A stretch of DNA of 64,000 bases from DATDIC01 sp963777625 (GTDB taxonomy: Bacteria; Pseudomonadota; Alphaproteobacteria; Acetobacterales; Acetobacteraceae), in the NCBI GenBank assembly GCA_963777625.1, contig CAVZRO010000017.1, forward strand, positions 124,001-188,000, in the 5' to 3' direction. This document shows, piece after piece, positions 34,564 through 43,181 of the stretch (within the stretch, counting starts at the first letter, position 1; each line of letters starts with the position of its first letter). A program made the translations under genes and the position numbers. The notes below the pieces were generated by a model. That model saw nothing but the letters and a program-made list of their open reading frames with translations, was not told the DNA's origin and did not search any database.

Positions 34564-35109
34564 ATGATGCCACAATTCTCGAGTTGGGCTCACGGAACCG
34601 TCGGCGTTTGCCCGATCCTGACGCCCCAGATCCAGTTGGCCAGCCTCCGGTACACCCTGACCTCCAACGACCGTGCCAACATCTTTTTCCCGATACCCAC
34701 GCCCGTTATCGTAAATGGCAATCGCGCCCGGCTGGAGCGCGTATTCGTGCTTTATTGGCTGGACCCCGGTGTCACGCTCGGACCGGTGTTCGTCTATGAT
34801 GGGCAGAACGACCCGGGGGAGTTTGATCCCGACAGCACCGGTCAAACCGAGTTTAATGTCAGCGTGACTGGGCCCCAGGACCATACCGGGGTCAACGGGC
34901 TCAACGATCTCATTCCAAACGTCACGCAGTTCGATTTCACTCCCGAGCAGCCCTTGGTGTATTTCGGCCTGGTTCTCGTCGTCGGTGTGCGCTTTTCTCC
35001 CGTAATCGTAAACCAGCAGGAGAGGGCCCGGACTGTCTTGGGGCAGTGGGGGCTGGGCGGATCGGGAATCGTTCGGTTCACATCCGTAGGCGCCGATTTC
35101 CTCGTCTAA
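34564..35109 (+). CDS. Hypothetical beta-rich protein (DUF6623-like)
   Basis: 181 residues from ATG 34564, preceded by CGGAGG. FFPIPTPVIVNGNRARLERV, LDPGVTLGPVFVYDGQ and LVYFGLVLVVGVRFSP suggest a beta-sandwich. The pattern 'IPTPVIV…V.VYDG' is one I associate with DUF6623-type proteins of unknown function. No signal peptide. It is monocistronic by position. Confidence 0.6.
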   Translation: MMPQFSSWAHGTVGVCPILTPQIQLASLRYTLTSNDRANIFFPIPTPVIVNGNRARLERVFVLYWLDPGVTLGPVFVYDGQNDPGEFDPDSTGQTEFNVSVTGPQDHTGVNGLNDLIPNVTQFDFTPEQPLVYFGLVLVVGVRFSPVIVNQQERARTVLGQWGLGGSGIVRFTSVGADFLV

Positions 35110-35202
35110 TACAGACCGGCCTTGCAATCCTGCCTCCGGCCGTGGGGAAAGACACGGGGCCACAGCGATGCTACGCTGCCACCGGCCGGAGACCCTGTAG
35201 CC

Positions 35203-36090
35203 ATGCAAACTGAACCGATCCTGGCGGAGACCATCGCTGGCATCCAGCGCATCCTTGGCGCCGACCTCGACCACATCACGGTCGAACGTGCGGTGGTTGG
35301 CCTGTTCTTCACCGGGGTGAAGCTCAACACCGGGATCGGCGGCGCCTGCGCGACGCCATTGCGCTCGATCCCCGAAGCGGTCTGTTGCCCGAGTTCCGCG
35401 ATGGCGATGCCGTTTCCGGGCAAGTTGCACGGCCGGCTGGCCAGAGACCTGCTGCCGGAGACCTCAGCGCAAAGCGGCATTCGTCGGGCGGTGGGCATCG
35501 CCGTGATGAATGCGCTGGCCGAGATGTGCTGGGCGCGGCGCGCAACACCGGGGGTGGAGCTTCTCTCAGGTGTCGATGCCTACGACGCGGCAGACATCCA
35601 ACCCGGCGAGCATGTCGTGGTCATCGGTGCCTTTGTCCCGTTCCTGAAGTCGCTGAAACGGGCGCATCAGCCATTCACGGTGCTTGAAATGGATCCGGCG
35701 ACGCTGAAGCCGGACGAAATGCCGTATTTCCGTCCCGCGACCGAGGCCAACTCAGTGTTACCCGGCGCCGATGTGGTGCTGATCACCGGAACCACACTGG
35801 TCAACAGCACGCTGGAACACCTGCTTGCGCTGTGCCGCCCAGAGGCGCGCGTGGTCATGGTCGGCCCCACGGTCGGTCTGCTGCCCGACGCGTTCCTGCG
35901 CCGCGGCGTCGATGTCCTGGGCGGGGTGCACATCACCGCACCGGACGCATTCCTCGATGTCCTGGCGGAAGGCGGATCGGGTTACCATTTCTTCGGACGA
36001 TCGGCAGAGAAGGTCGTCCTCGTCCGAAAACCGGCGGCAACGGCATCAAACCTGGTCCGCGTTTCGGCCACACTGGAGCAAGTTCCTTGA
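35203..36090 (+). CDS. DUF364/DUF4213 putative heavy-metal chelation protein
   Basis: 295 residues from ATG 35203. The N-terminal part (ITVERAVVGLFFTGVKLNTG, GGACATPLRSIPEAVCCP) is the DUF4213 (enolase N-like) segment. The C-terminal Rossmann-like domain (DIQPGEHVVVIGAFVPFLKS, GADVVLITGTTLVNSTLEHL, VVMVGPTVGLLPDAFLRRGV) is DUF364. Such proteins often occur near molybdenum, iron or nickel enzymes and are suspected to handle metals or cofactors; function is unproven. Here it lies between the mod locus and a molybdopterin oxidoreductase. Its stop overlaps the TTG start of msrA. Confidence 0.8.
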   Translation: MQTEPILAETIAGIQRILGADLDHITVERAVVGLFFTGVKLNTGIGGACATPLRSIPEAVCCPSSAMAMPFPGKLHGRLARDLLPETSAQSGIRRAVGIAVMNALAEMCWARRATPGVELLSGVDAYDAADIQPGEHVVVIGAFVPFLKSLKRAHQPFTVLEMDPATLKPDEMPYFRPATEANSVLPGADVVLITGTTLVNSTLEHLLALCRPEARVVMVGPTVGLLPDAFLRRGVDVLGGVHITAPDAFLDVLAEGGSGYHFFGRSAEKVVLVRKPAATASNLVRVSATLEQVP

Positions 36091-36797
36091 TCCGGACACT
36101 CGCACACCGCGTCTCCCTGCCGCTGCTCGCCTGCCTGGCGATCATGGCAACTGTGCTCGCCGCGCGCAGCCATGCAGACCCCGCCCACGTCGTTCCACCA
36201 CCCGCGGTGGATGAACCCGCGGGCACCGCGACGACCGAGGTGACCGTGCTGGCCGGCGGATGCTTCTGGGGTGTGCAGGGCGTGTTTCAGCATGTGAGCG
36301 GCGTCACCAGCGCGGTGTCCGGCTACACCGGTGGCAGCCAGCAGACGGCGCAATACGAAACGGTCTCGACCGGCACCACCGGACACGCGGAATCGGTACG
36401 CATCACCTTCGATCCGCGCCGCATCAGCTACGGGCGCATTCTGCAAATCTACTTTTCGGTTGCGCACGATCCGACCGAACTCAACCGCCAAGGTCCGGAC
36501 ACCGGCTCACAATATCGCTCGACAATTTTTCCGACCGACCCGGAGCAGGCGCAAATTGCCAAGGCCTATATCGCGCAGCTCGACCAGGCACACGTATTCA
36601 ACGCTCGAATCGTCACCACGATTGAACCGGGACGGACCTTCTACCCGGCGGAAGCCTATCACCAGAATTTCCTGACCCGGCATCCGGACAGTCCCTACAT
36701 CGTCTACAACGACCTGCCGAAGGTCCAGGCACTGCAGCATCTGTTCCCGTCGCTCTATCGTGCGGACCCGGTGCTGGTCGCTTCCATCTCTCCGTAG
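36087..36797 (+). CDS. msrA: Peptide-methionine (S)-S-oxide reductase, exported
   Basis: 236 residues from a TTG that overlaps the preceding stop (TTGA). A signal peptide (MIRTLAHRVSLPLLACLAIM ATVLAARSHADP) precedes the catalytic domain with TVLAGGCFWGVQGVF (nucleophile Cys about residue 59), VSGYTGGSQQTAQYETVSTG, TTGHAESVRITFDP and NRQGPDTGSQYRSTIF. It repairs oxidised methionine in exported proteins. The non-ATG start and overlap suggest low, coupled translation. No C-terminal MsrB domain is fused. Confidence 0.92.
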   Translation: MIRTLAHRVSLPLLACLAIMATVLAARSHADPAHVVPPPAVDEPAGTATTEVTVLAGGCFWGVQGVFQHVSGVTSAVSGYTGGSQQTAQYETVSTGTTGHAESVRITFDPRRISYGRILQIYFSVAHDPTELNRQGPDTGSQYRSTIFPTDPEQAQIAKAYIAQLDQAHVFNARIVTTIEPGRTFYPAEAYHQNFLTRHPDSPYIVYNDLPKVQALQHLFPSLYRADPVLVASISP

Positions 36798-36898
36798 GCG
36801 GCCAGCCCCGCGCTTTGTCCGGGGCGGCAATCCTTGCCTTTTGCCCAACCCGCGCGTTACCTCCGGGCTCCCAACGCCCCAAGGCGCGGAGAACCCAA

Positions 36899-38941
36899 GT
36901 GGCACGCGAAGAACGCCCCGCCGTCTGTACGTATGACTGTCCCGACACCTGCAGCCTCACCGTCACGGTCGAGGACGAGCGCATCGTCAAGGTCCGCGGC
37001 TCCCACGCCGCCCCCTTCACCGATGGCGTGATCTGCAACAAGGTGGCGCAAGACATGGCCGCCTTCGTGCACGGCCCGCAGCGCATCCTGCATCCGCTGC
37101 GCCGCACCGGCCCGAAAGGCGCCGGCACGTTCGAGCGCATCTCCTGGGACGCCGCACTCGATGAAATCCACCAGCGCGTCCACGCGGTCATCGACCGCTG
37201 GGGCCCGCAATCCGTCGCCCCCCTCAACTACGCCGGCCCGCACGGCCTGCTTTCCGGCGACAGCATGTCGATACGGTTCTTCAACCGGCTCGGCGCCAGC
37301 CAGGTCTATCGCCGCTCGCTCTGCGGCGGCGTCCGCACCGAGGCCTGGAACGGCACCTACGGCCCTGCCCCCGGCTGCCCGCCCGAATTCGCCGAGCACG
37401 CGCAACTGAACCTCGTCTGGGGCAACAACGCCACCGTCGCCAACCTGCACCTCGTCCGCTGCATCCATCGGGCGCGCCGCGCCGGCGGCCGGCTGGCAGT
37501 GATCGACCCGCTGCGCACCAAGATCGCCGAGCAGGCCGACCTCCATGTTCAGCTTCTCCCCGGCACCGACACGCTGCTCGCCTGGTCGCTCGCCACCGAA
37601 CTGGAACGGGCCGGCGCCTTCAACCAGGACTTCATTGCCGCCCATGTGCTCGGCTTCGCCGAATTCATGGCCCGCGCGCGCGAATGGCCGGCCGCCCGTG
37701 CCGCCGAGGCCTGCGGCGTCCCGCAGCAACAGATCCTCACCTTGGCCGGCTGGCTGGCCGAGGCCGACCCGCTCGTGCTCGCACCCGGCAACGGGCTGGA
37801 ACGCGGCCGCCACGGCGGCAGTGGCATCCGCGCCGCGATCGCGTTGCCGGCGTTGCTCGGCAAGCTGGGCAAGGGCAGCGGCATCGTCCTGGGCGCCGGC
37901 AGTTCCTTCCCCAAGACGATGGCCCGGCTGCAACGGCCCGACCTGCTGCCGGCCGGCACCCGCACGCTGAACCTGATCGAGGTCGGCAGGCATCTCGACA
38001 CCGACGACCTCGATCCGCCGCTGCGCGCGTTGTTCATCTACAACCACAACCCGATCGTCGTGCATCCCGATCAGAACCGCATGCGCCGTGGCCTGGCACG
38101 CGAGGACATCTTCTCGGTGGGCATCGAAGTCGCCATGACGGAAAGCATGGCGCATTGCGACATCGTGCTGCCCGCCGCCACGCATTTCGAATGCGACGAC
38201 CTCTACGCCGCCTACGGGCATCACTGGCTGCAACGCGCCGAGCCGGTGATCGCGCCGGTCGGCAAATCGCTGCCCAACACGGAGGTTTTCCGCCGGCTGG
38301 CGGCACGGTTCGGCTTTACCGATCCCTGCTTCACCGCCACCGACGCCGAACTGATGGACGATGCCGTCGATCCGGCCGACCGACGCCTGCGCGGCGTCCG
38401 CCCCAGCCGCATCCCCACCAACGCGGCCCTGCAGATGACCGGACCGGACGACCAGCCGATGGTGCTGTTCGAAAACGTCTTCCCCGCCACCCCCTCCGGC
38501 AAGATCGAGCTGCAATCCGACACCCTGGCCCGCCAATGGGGCGAGGCCGCCCGTCTGCCGCACTGGGACCCCCACCCGTCGCACTATCCGCTGCGGTTGA
38601 TCTCGCCTGCCTCCGACCGGCGCATCTCGTCCACGCTGGGCAGTCTGCCTGCCTCACGGCGGCCGCCGGTGCTGCGCATGCATCCGAGCGACGCGGCCAG
38701 TCGCGGCCTGACGACCGCCACCGACGTACGCATCTGGAACGAATGCGGCGAGGTGATCCTGCCGCTGCACATCACCGACGCCGTCCCGCCCGGCGTGGTG
38801 GCCAGCGAAAAGGGTGTCTGGCTGGCGACCAGCCGCACCGGCCAGACGATCTCCGCGCTGGTCTCGGCCGACATGCGCGCCGATCTGGCCCAAGGCGCCT
38901 GCTTCAACGACACGCGGGTGGACGTGGGGGCGGCTGCCTGA
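36899..38941 (+). CDS. Molybdopterin oxidoreductase, DMSO-reductase family, with N-terminal [4Fe-4S] site
   Basis: 680 residues from GTG 36899. The cluster motif is C10-x3-C14-x3-C18…C46 (CTYDCPDTCSLTV … DGVICNKV). The catalytic domain includes FERISWDAALDEIHQRVHAV, GLLSGDSMSIRFFNRLGASQ and SLCGGVRTEAWNGTYGPAPG. The FIYNHNPIVVHPDQNRMRRG and CDIVLPAATHFECDDLYAAY stretches are typical, and the C-terminal dinucleotide-binding domain is LRMHPSDAASRGLTTATDVR. No Tat leader, so it is cytoplasmic, like formate-dehydrogenase-H or nitrate reductase NasA relatives; the substrate is not evident. It needs the molybdate supplied by the nearby mod system. Confidence 0.9.
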   Translation: MAREERPAVCTYDCPDTCSLTVTVEDERIVKVRGSHAAPFTDGVICNKVAQDMAAFVHGPQRILHPLRRTGPKGAGTFERISWDAALDEIHQRVHAVIDRWGPQSVAPLNYAGPHGLLSGDSMSIRFFNRLGASQVYRRSLCGGVRTEAWNGTYGPAPGCPPEFAEHAQLNLVWGNNATVANLHLVRCIHRARRAGGRLAVIDPLRTKIAEQADLHVQLLPGTDTLLAWSLATELERAGAFNQDFIAAHVLGFAEFMARAREWPAARAAEACGVPQQQILTLAGWLAEADPLVLAPGNGLERGRHGGSGIRAAIALPALLGKLGKGSGIVLGAGSSFPKTMARLQRPDLLPAGTRTLNLIEVGRHLDTDDLDPPLRALFIYNHNPIVVHPDQNRMRRGLAREDIFSVGIEVAMTESMAHCDIVLPAATHFECDDLYAAYGHHWLQRAEPVIAPVGKSLPNTEVFRRLAARFGFTDPCFTATDAELMDDAVDPADRRLRGVRPSRIPTNAALQMTGPDDQPMVLFENVFPATPSGKIELQSDTLARQWGEAARLPHWDPHPSHYPLRLISPASDRRISSTLGSLPASRRPPVLRMHPSDAASRGLTTATDVRIWNECGEVILPLHITDAVPPGVVASEKGVWLATSRTGQTISALVSADMRADLAQGACFNDTRVDVGAAA

Positions 38942-38944
38942 TCC

Positions 38945-39352
38945 TCAGTTCCCGTCGTCGGTGACCCGGCGGCTCTGCTTCAGCCGTGCCCGCCGGGTCT
39001 TCGCTTCTTGCAGCTTCGCCCGTGAGGCCCCGGTCGGACGCGTCGGTATCCGCCTGACCGGCGGCACTTCGGCGCGGCGTATCAGCCGGATCAGTGCCTC
39101 CATCGCGGCGGCCCGATTGCGCTCCTGCGTGCGATGGCGCTGCGCCGTGATCACCACCTCGCCGGCCTGGGTCAGCCGCCTGCCCGCCAGCCGTTCGAGC
39201 CGCCTCCGAACCGCCTCCGGCAACCCGGATGCCGCCAGGTCCAGCCGAAGCTGCACCGCGCTCGCCACCTTGTTGACGTTCTGTCCGCCCGGCCCCGACG
39301 CGCGGACAAAACTCATCGTCACCGCGCGTTCATTGATGCCGAGCGCCTTCAC
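38945..39352 (-). CDS. arfB: Alternative ribosome-rescue factor (peptidyl-tRNA hydrolase ArfB)
   Basis: 135 residues from GTG 39352. The GGQ domain is SFVRASGPGGQNVNKVASAV, with QLRLDLAASGLPEAVRRRLE, GEVVITAQRHRTQERNRAAA and a basic tail (ASRAKLQEAKTRRARLKQSR) that enters the mRNA channel of stalled ribosomes. It releases nascent chains on non-stop complexes. The start GTG overlaps the amidohydrolase stop (GTGA), so the two are coupled. The junction was apparently made by a palindromic repeat inserted at the gene border. Confidence 0.9.
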   Translation of the reverse strand: MKALGINERAVTMSFVRASGPGGQNVNKVASAVQLRLDLAASGLPEAVRRRLERLAGRRLTQAGEVVITAQRHRTQERNRAAAMEALIRLIRRAEVPPVRRIPTRPTGASRAKLQEAKTRRARLKQSRRVTDDGN

Positions 39353-40248
39353 CTCTCCCGCCTGCGGGAGAGCGCCTGCCCCCGACCCGATCGGGGGTCG
39401 GGTTGCGCAGCAATCCGGGTGAGGGCCGCCGCGATCCCATAAAACGCGGCCGCCGTCCCCCCCAGCACCGCCGCACGCGCCGGGCCATCCAACCCGCCGA
39501 TCAACCCCACCATCGCCTCCCGCCACCGCCCATACCCCCCGGCCAATTCCACCACCGGCCAGTCGCTTCCCCACATCAGCCGCTCCGGGCCGAACGCCTC
39601 GATCAGATGGTCCACGTAGCGCCGCAACTCATCCACACGCCAGTCCGGCGCCGCCTCCGTCACCAGCCCAGACAGCTTGCAGAACGCCCCTGTCTCGCGC
39701 GCCACCCGAGCAATATCGGTTGCCCACGGCTCAAACCTTCCATGCGCGATATCCGGCTTGGCCGCATGATCGATCACCACCGGCAGGTCCGGATGGCGTG
39801 CGCACAGGCGCAGCATCATCGGCAGATGCCGTGGCTGGATCAGTGCGTCGAAACGCAGCCCCGCTGCCGTCATCGCCCGCAATCCCGGCTGCACGCTTTC
39901 GCCCAGGATCCACTCGGTCTCGGCGATGTCCTGCAGCATCGGCCGCAGGCCCTTCAACAGCCTCTCCCCCGCCAGGCTCGCCACCCGGTCCGGCGAATTT
40001 CGCGCCCCCAGCTCGGCCCAGCCCACCACCGCCCGCACCAGCCCGCCCGAGCCCCGAGCGGTTTCCAGCATGAACCACGTCTCCGCCTCGGTCGGCGCCG
40101 CCTGCACCAGCACCGTCGCGGTGATGCCGCCCAGCAGCGGACGCAGATCGTCCAGCCCGTAATCGCGATAGATCGGCAACTCTGGCGTCAGCCATCCATA
40201 GTCGCCACGCGCCACCCGCCAGACATGATGGTGCGCATCGACCATCAT
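39349..40248 (-). CDS. Amidohydrolase, L-fuconolactonase-like (COG3618)
   Basis: 299 residues from the tandem ATGATG at 40248. The metal site starts VDAHHHVWRVARGDYGWLTP. LVQAAPTEAETWFMLETA, QPRHLPMMLRLCARHPDLPV VIDHAAKPDI, CKLSGLVTEAAPDW and LMWGSDWPVVEL complete the TIM-barrel lactonase pattern. Members hydrolyse sugar-acid lactones such as L-fucono-1,5-lactone. The upstream partner is an L-fucose-mutarotase-like gene whose stop overlaps this start, supporting that role. The last ~25 residues (TRIAAQPDPRSGRGQALSRR) are encoded by a palindromic repeat. Confidence 0.85.
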   Translation of the reverse strand: MMVDAHHHVWRVARGDYGWLTPELPIYRDYGLDDLRPLLGGITATVLVQAAPTEAETWFMLETARGSGGLVRAVVGWAELGARNSPDRVASLAGERLLKGLRPMLQDIAETEWILGESVQPGLRAMTAAGLRFDALIQPRHLPMMLRLCARHPDLPVVIDHAAKPDIAHGRFEPWATDIARVARETGAFCKLSGLVTEAAPDWRVDELRRYVDHLIEAFGPERLMWGSDWPVVELAGGYGRWREAMVGLIGGLDGPARAAVLGGTAAAFYGIAAALTRIAAQPDPRSGRGQALSRRRER

Positions 40249-40671
40249 GGCTGGATCACGCCCTTGGTCAGCAGGATATTGCCGTACAGCCGCCGCTCGC
40301 CGGTCTGCACCAGGACGAACGAGCTCGGCCGCCACCCCATAGAACACTTGTCGTTCCAACCGCTTCGGAGCGGCCAGCCCGTTGCGCTGCAGGATCACGG
40401 TGAACTCCGCCACCGCTTCCGGCGTGGCGGACGGATCGCCCACCACCTGCATCACCGAAACCGGATCGGGAGTGAAATCATCCACCGGCAGCACGGACAG
40501 GATCGCCACCAGCATGGCGGTCGCGCTGATCCCGGGCGTGCGCACCAGCCGTCGCGCCGTCGCGGCGCCAGGGAAGTTCGCATCGACGATGCCCACACGG
40601 TCGCCATGCCCGGCGCTGGCCAGCGCATGCAGCAGGTCGGGAGTCAGCAGAGGATCGATGCCACGCAGCAT
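40245..40671 (-). pseudogene. fucU: RbsD/FucU-family mutarotase, frameshifted near the C-terminus
   Basis: MLRGIDPLLTPDLLHALASA begins at ATG 40671. GHGDRVGIVDANFPGAATA, ISATAMLVAILSVLPVDDFT and ERQVFYGVA follow, all FucU hallmarks (catalytic His in AGHGD). At about 40325 the frame slips by one base, and the expected ending RPSSFVLVQTGERRLYGN plus ILLTKGVIQP is encoded in the adjacent frame to TGA 40245. The total span is 427 bases, one more than a multiple of three. It would interconvert alpha and beta L-fucose (or a related pyranose). Confidence 0.85.
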
Positions 40672-40799
40672 GCCACAGCGCCCTTCCGGCAATCGTGCGG
40701 GACTGCCACGCCGCTGCCGCACCGGCAACCCCGATTGTGGGCACACGACGATTCCTCGGCGCCATCACCGTCCTTGGCCCACGGGCCGCGCTGACCTCG

Positions 40800-41453
40800 T
40801 TACGGTCGGGCTCGGCGCCCTGCCCCGCGGCCCCCCGACATTTGTTGCAATGTCGCGTTTACGATCTGAGTAAGAACGTCGCCGACAGCGGCATCGAACG
40901 CGTCGACGATACTACCGAGATCATTGCGCGCCGCCGGCACCTGCGCGGTCGCCAGCACACTGGCGATGGCCTTCCGATCCGACGCCTTGATCAACTGAGT
41001 CACCATCCTCACCACGATGGTCGGCGGCACCCCGGCCCCCGCGTAGCGCGCCTCGAAATCACGCAGCTCTGTCTCGAGCAGATAGTCAGGGTTGAGATCG
41101 CTGGAACCGCGCCCGACCGCGACAATGCGGCCGCTGTTCTGCAACGCGTCAACCATCAACCCCTGGAGCAGCGCCGGCGCACGATCTGTCCAGGCCGAGC
41201 CGGCGAAATAGTCGAGGACTATCCCGTTTCGCGTGAGCGCGATCCGCTCGGTATCCAGGCTCTCGGGTGCCACCGGAACGACGACGACAAGCTGATCGTG
41301 CACGAGTGGCCCGCTCCGCGTGTTGCCGATGCGTGGCGTCAACGTATAGAGCTGCGGCGCTGACGGCGGGAACAGCACGCTGCATCCGCCGAGAGGCAAC
41401 AGATACGAAGCGGCGCCGATGAGGCGGCGACGCGCCAACAGCCGATCCGTCAT
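40800..41453 (-). CDS. Mla/PqiC-type ABC transport auxiliary lipoprotein
   Basis: 217 residues. The N-terminal lipoprotein signal is RRRLIGAASYLLPLGGC (lipobox LGGC). The ABC-transport auxiliary domain then reads PQLYTLTPRIGNTRSGPLVH, VVVVPVAPESLDTERIALTR, IVLDYFAGSAWTDRAPALLQ and DYLLETELRDFEARYAG. It would sit on the outer membrane's inner leaflet and cooperate with the MCE protein encoded upstream to move lipids. Last gene of the operon; its start overlaps the stop of the MCE gene. Confidence 0.88.
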   Translation of the reverse strand: MTDRLLARRRLIGAASYLLPLGGCSVLFPPSAPQLYTLTPRIGNTRSGPLVHDQLVVVVPVAPESLDTERIALTRNGIVLDYFAGSAWTDRAPALLQGLMVDALQNSGRIVAVGRGSSDLNPDYLLETELRDFEARYAGAGVPPTIVVRMVTQLIKASDRKAIASVLATAQVPAARNDLGSIVDAFDAAVGDVLTQIVNATLQQMSGGRGAGRRARP

Positions 41454-42391
41454 CGTGGCGTGTACCCGTTGCGGCGCGCGCCGAACAGCAGACTGCCGGG
41501 ATCGCGCTCGAGTTCCATCGAAACGCGATCGAGGCTGGCGATCAGGCGTCGTGCGTCGCCCAACAGCCCGGTCAGTTGCTGGACGCCATTGGTCGTGAGG
41601 TCGCGCACCCCAGGCTTGGCGGACAGCACGATCGCATCGAGATCGGTGGCCAGCTTCGCTGCCTGATGCACCGCCACATTCGCGGCGACGACCAACTGAT
41701 CGGCTTGGTCGGACGTATGGTCGAACTTGCTTAATATGGCCTGCAGCGACGCGCTGGCGGTCGCCAGATTATGCATGGTTCGGCCGCTGTCGGTGATAAG
41801 CTGATCGACATCCCCGGCGCGATCCTTGAACACCGCCGTCGTGTCACGGACGTTACCGAGCGTATCCGCAAGCGCCTGGCGATTTTTCTCGTCGAGCACC
41901 GACGTGATCCGATCCGTAATTACCAGCAGCCGGGCCAACAGCTCCGGCGCATTGTTGAACACCTGCTGGAGCGACGACGGCCGCGAAGCGATGATCGGGT
42001 ACCGCTGTCCAGCAGCGGCCACGAGTCGCGGTGAGTTGGCCGTCCCGCCGGAGATCTCGATGTAGCTGACGCCGGTGAGCCCGAGCGTTTCAAGCGAGGC
42101 CACGGCGTCAGCGCGAATTTCCACGGTGTCCCGGACCTGCAGGATAAGCCTTACAAGTGCCGGATCTTTCGCATCCAGTTCGATGCGGACAACGCGTCCG
42201 ATCTCGATACCGTTCAGCCGAACCAATGCGCCCGACCCCAGCCCGGTCACCGGTCCCGGCACATCAGTTTCGTAATATTTGTACTGGGTTGCGAACTGCA
42301 GGCGTGCCAACCACAAAGCCGCGACAAAAATACCGCCCAGCACAATCAGGACAAAGGCTCCGACGGCAACGTAATTTGCTCGTGTCTCCAT
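41450..42391 (-). CDS. MCE-domain lipid-transport substrate-binding protein (MlaD-like)
   Basis: 313 residues. A single N-terminal membrane anchor (YVAVGAFVLIVLGGIFVAAL WLARL) is followed by the MCE domain: YYETDVPGPVTGLGSGALVR, LNGIEIGRVVRIELDAKDPA, EIRADAVASLETLGLTGVSY IEISGG. A long helical C-terminal part (SLQQVFNNAPELLARLLVIT …) resembles the helical needle of longer MCE proteins. It shuttles phospholipid or other hydrophobic substrates between the membranes. It is coupled to the lipoprotein gene and follows the ATPase gene after 15 bases. Confidence 0.9.
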   Translation of the reverse strand: METRANYVAVGAFVLIVLGGIFVAALWLARLQFATQYKYYETDVPGPVTGLGSGALVRLNGIEIGRVVRIELDAKDPALVRLILQVRDTVEIRADAVASLETLGLTGVSYIEISGGTANSPRLVAAAGQRYPIIASRPSSLQQVFNNAPELLARLLVITDRITSVLDEKNRQALADTLGNVRDTTAVFKDRAGDVDQLITDSGRTMHNLATASASLQAILSKFDHTSDQADQLVVAANVAVHQAAKLATDLDAIVLSAKPGVRDLTTNGVQQLTGLLGDARRLIASLDRVSMELERDPGSLLFGARRNGYTPR

Positions 42392-42406
42392 GCCGCTTGT
42401 CTCCGG

Positions 42407-43181
42407 TTATGATGCGAGGGCGGCGTGACCACGGACGCCATTAAAATATTCATGGATCCAGGGATCCGTATCCTGCGTCAGGCTGGAAATGGTGCCGACC
42501 TTGATCTTGCGGTCGACCAGCACAGCGATACGGTCGGTGGTCGCCCGCAGCGTGTCGATGTCGTGCGTCACCATGAAGACAGTGAGGCGAAGGCTTCGCT
42601 GAAGCCCGCGCACAAGCTCGTCGAATTGCGCCGCCGCGATGGGATCCAGACCAGCGGTTGGCTCGTCGAGAAACAACAACTCCGGATCGAGCGCCAGCGC
42701 ACGTGCGAGACCAGCCCGCTTGCGCATGCCGCCGGATAGCTCGGAGGGATATTTTTTGGCGGCATCGGGCGACAATCCAACCATGCTGAGCTTCACCGAA
42801 GCGATCTCGTCCATCAGTTGCTGCGGCAGGTCGGTGTGCTCCCGCAGCGGTGCCTGCACGTTTTGGGCTACCGACTGATCGCTGAACAAGGCGCCATCCT
42901 GGAACAGCACGCCCCAGCGGATTTGCAGCCGCACCAGTTCGTCACCATCAAGCGCGGCTAGATTCTGACCCAGCACCTCGATGCTGCCCTCGGTTGGTTG
43001 CTGCAGCCCGATGATCGACCGCAGAAGAACCGATTTGCCGGTGCCGGAGCCACCGACCACGCCCAGGATCTCACCGCGCATGACATCGAGATCGACGTGG
43101 TCGTGCAGAACGTGGCCGCCGAGTTCGGGTCACCAGACTGCGTACGCGCACGACCGGAACAGCCGCCGTGCTGTCGCTCAT
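42407..43181 (-). pseudogene. MlaF-like ABC ATPase, one frameshift near the N-terminus
   Basis: The protein should start MSDSTAAVPVVRVRSLVT at ATG 43181, which overlaps the permease stop (ATGA). One extra base near 43128 shifts the frame; the rest, GGHVLHDHVDLDVMRGEILG, then VVGGSGTGKSVLLRSIIGLQ (Walker A), runs intact. The signature is LSGGMRKRAGLARAL, Walker B is LLFLDEPTAGLDPI and the switch His is in VTHDID. The span of 775 bases is one over a multiple of three. Translation could restart at ATG 43081 but would lose the first beta strand. It energises the MCE lipid transporter. Confidence 0.85.

Noticed and set aside
36857..38584. 575-residue minus-strand frame over the molybdopterin oxidoreductase
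   Set aside because: Shadow of the real gene; no domain or ribosome-binding site.
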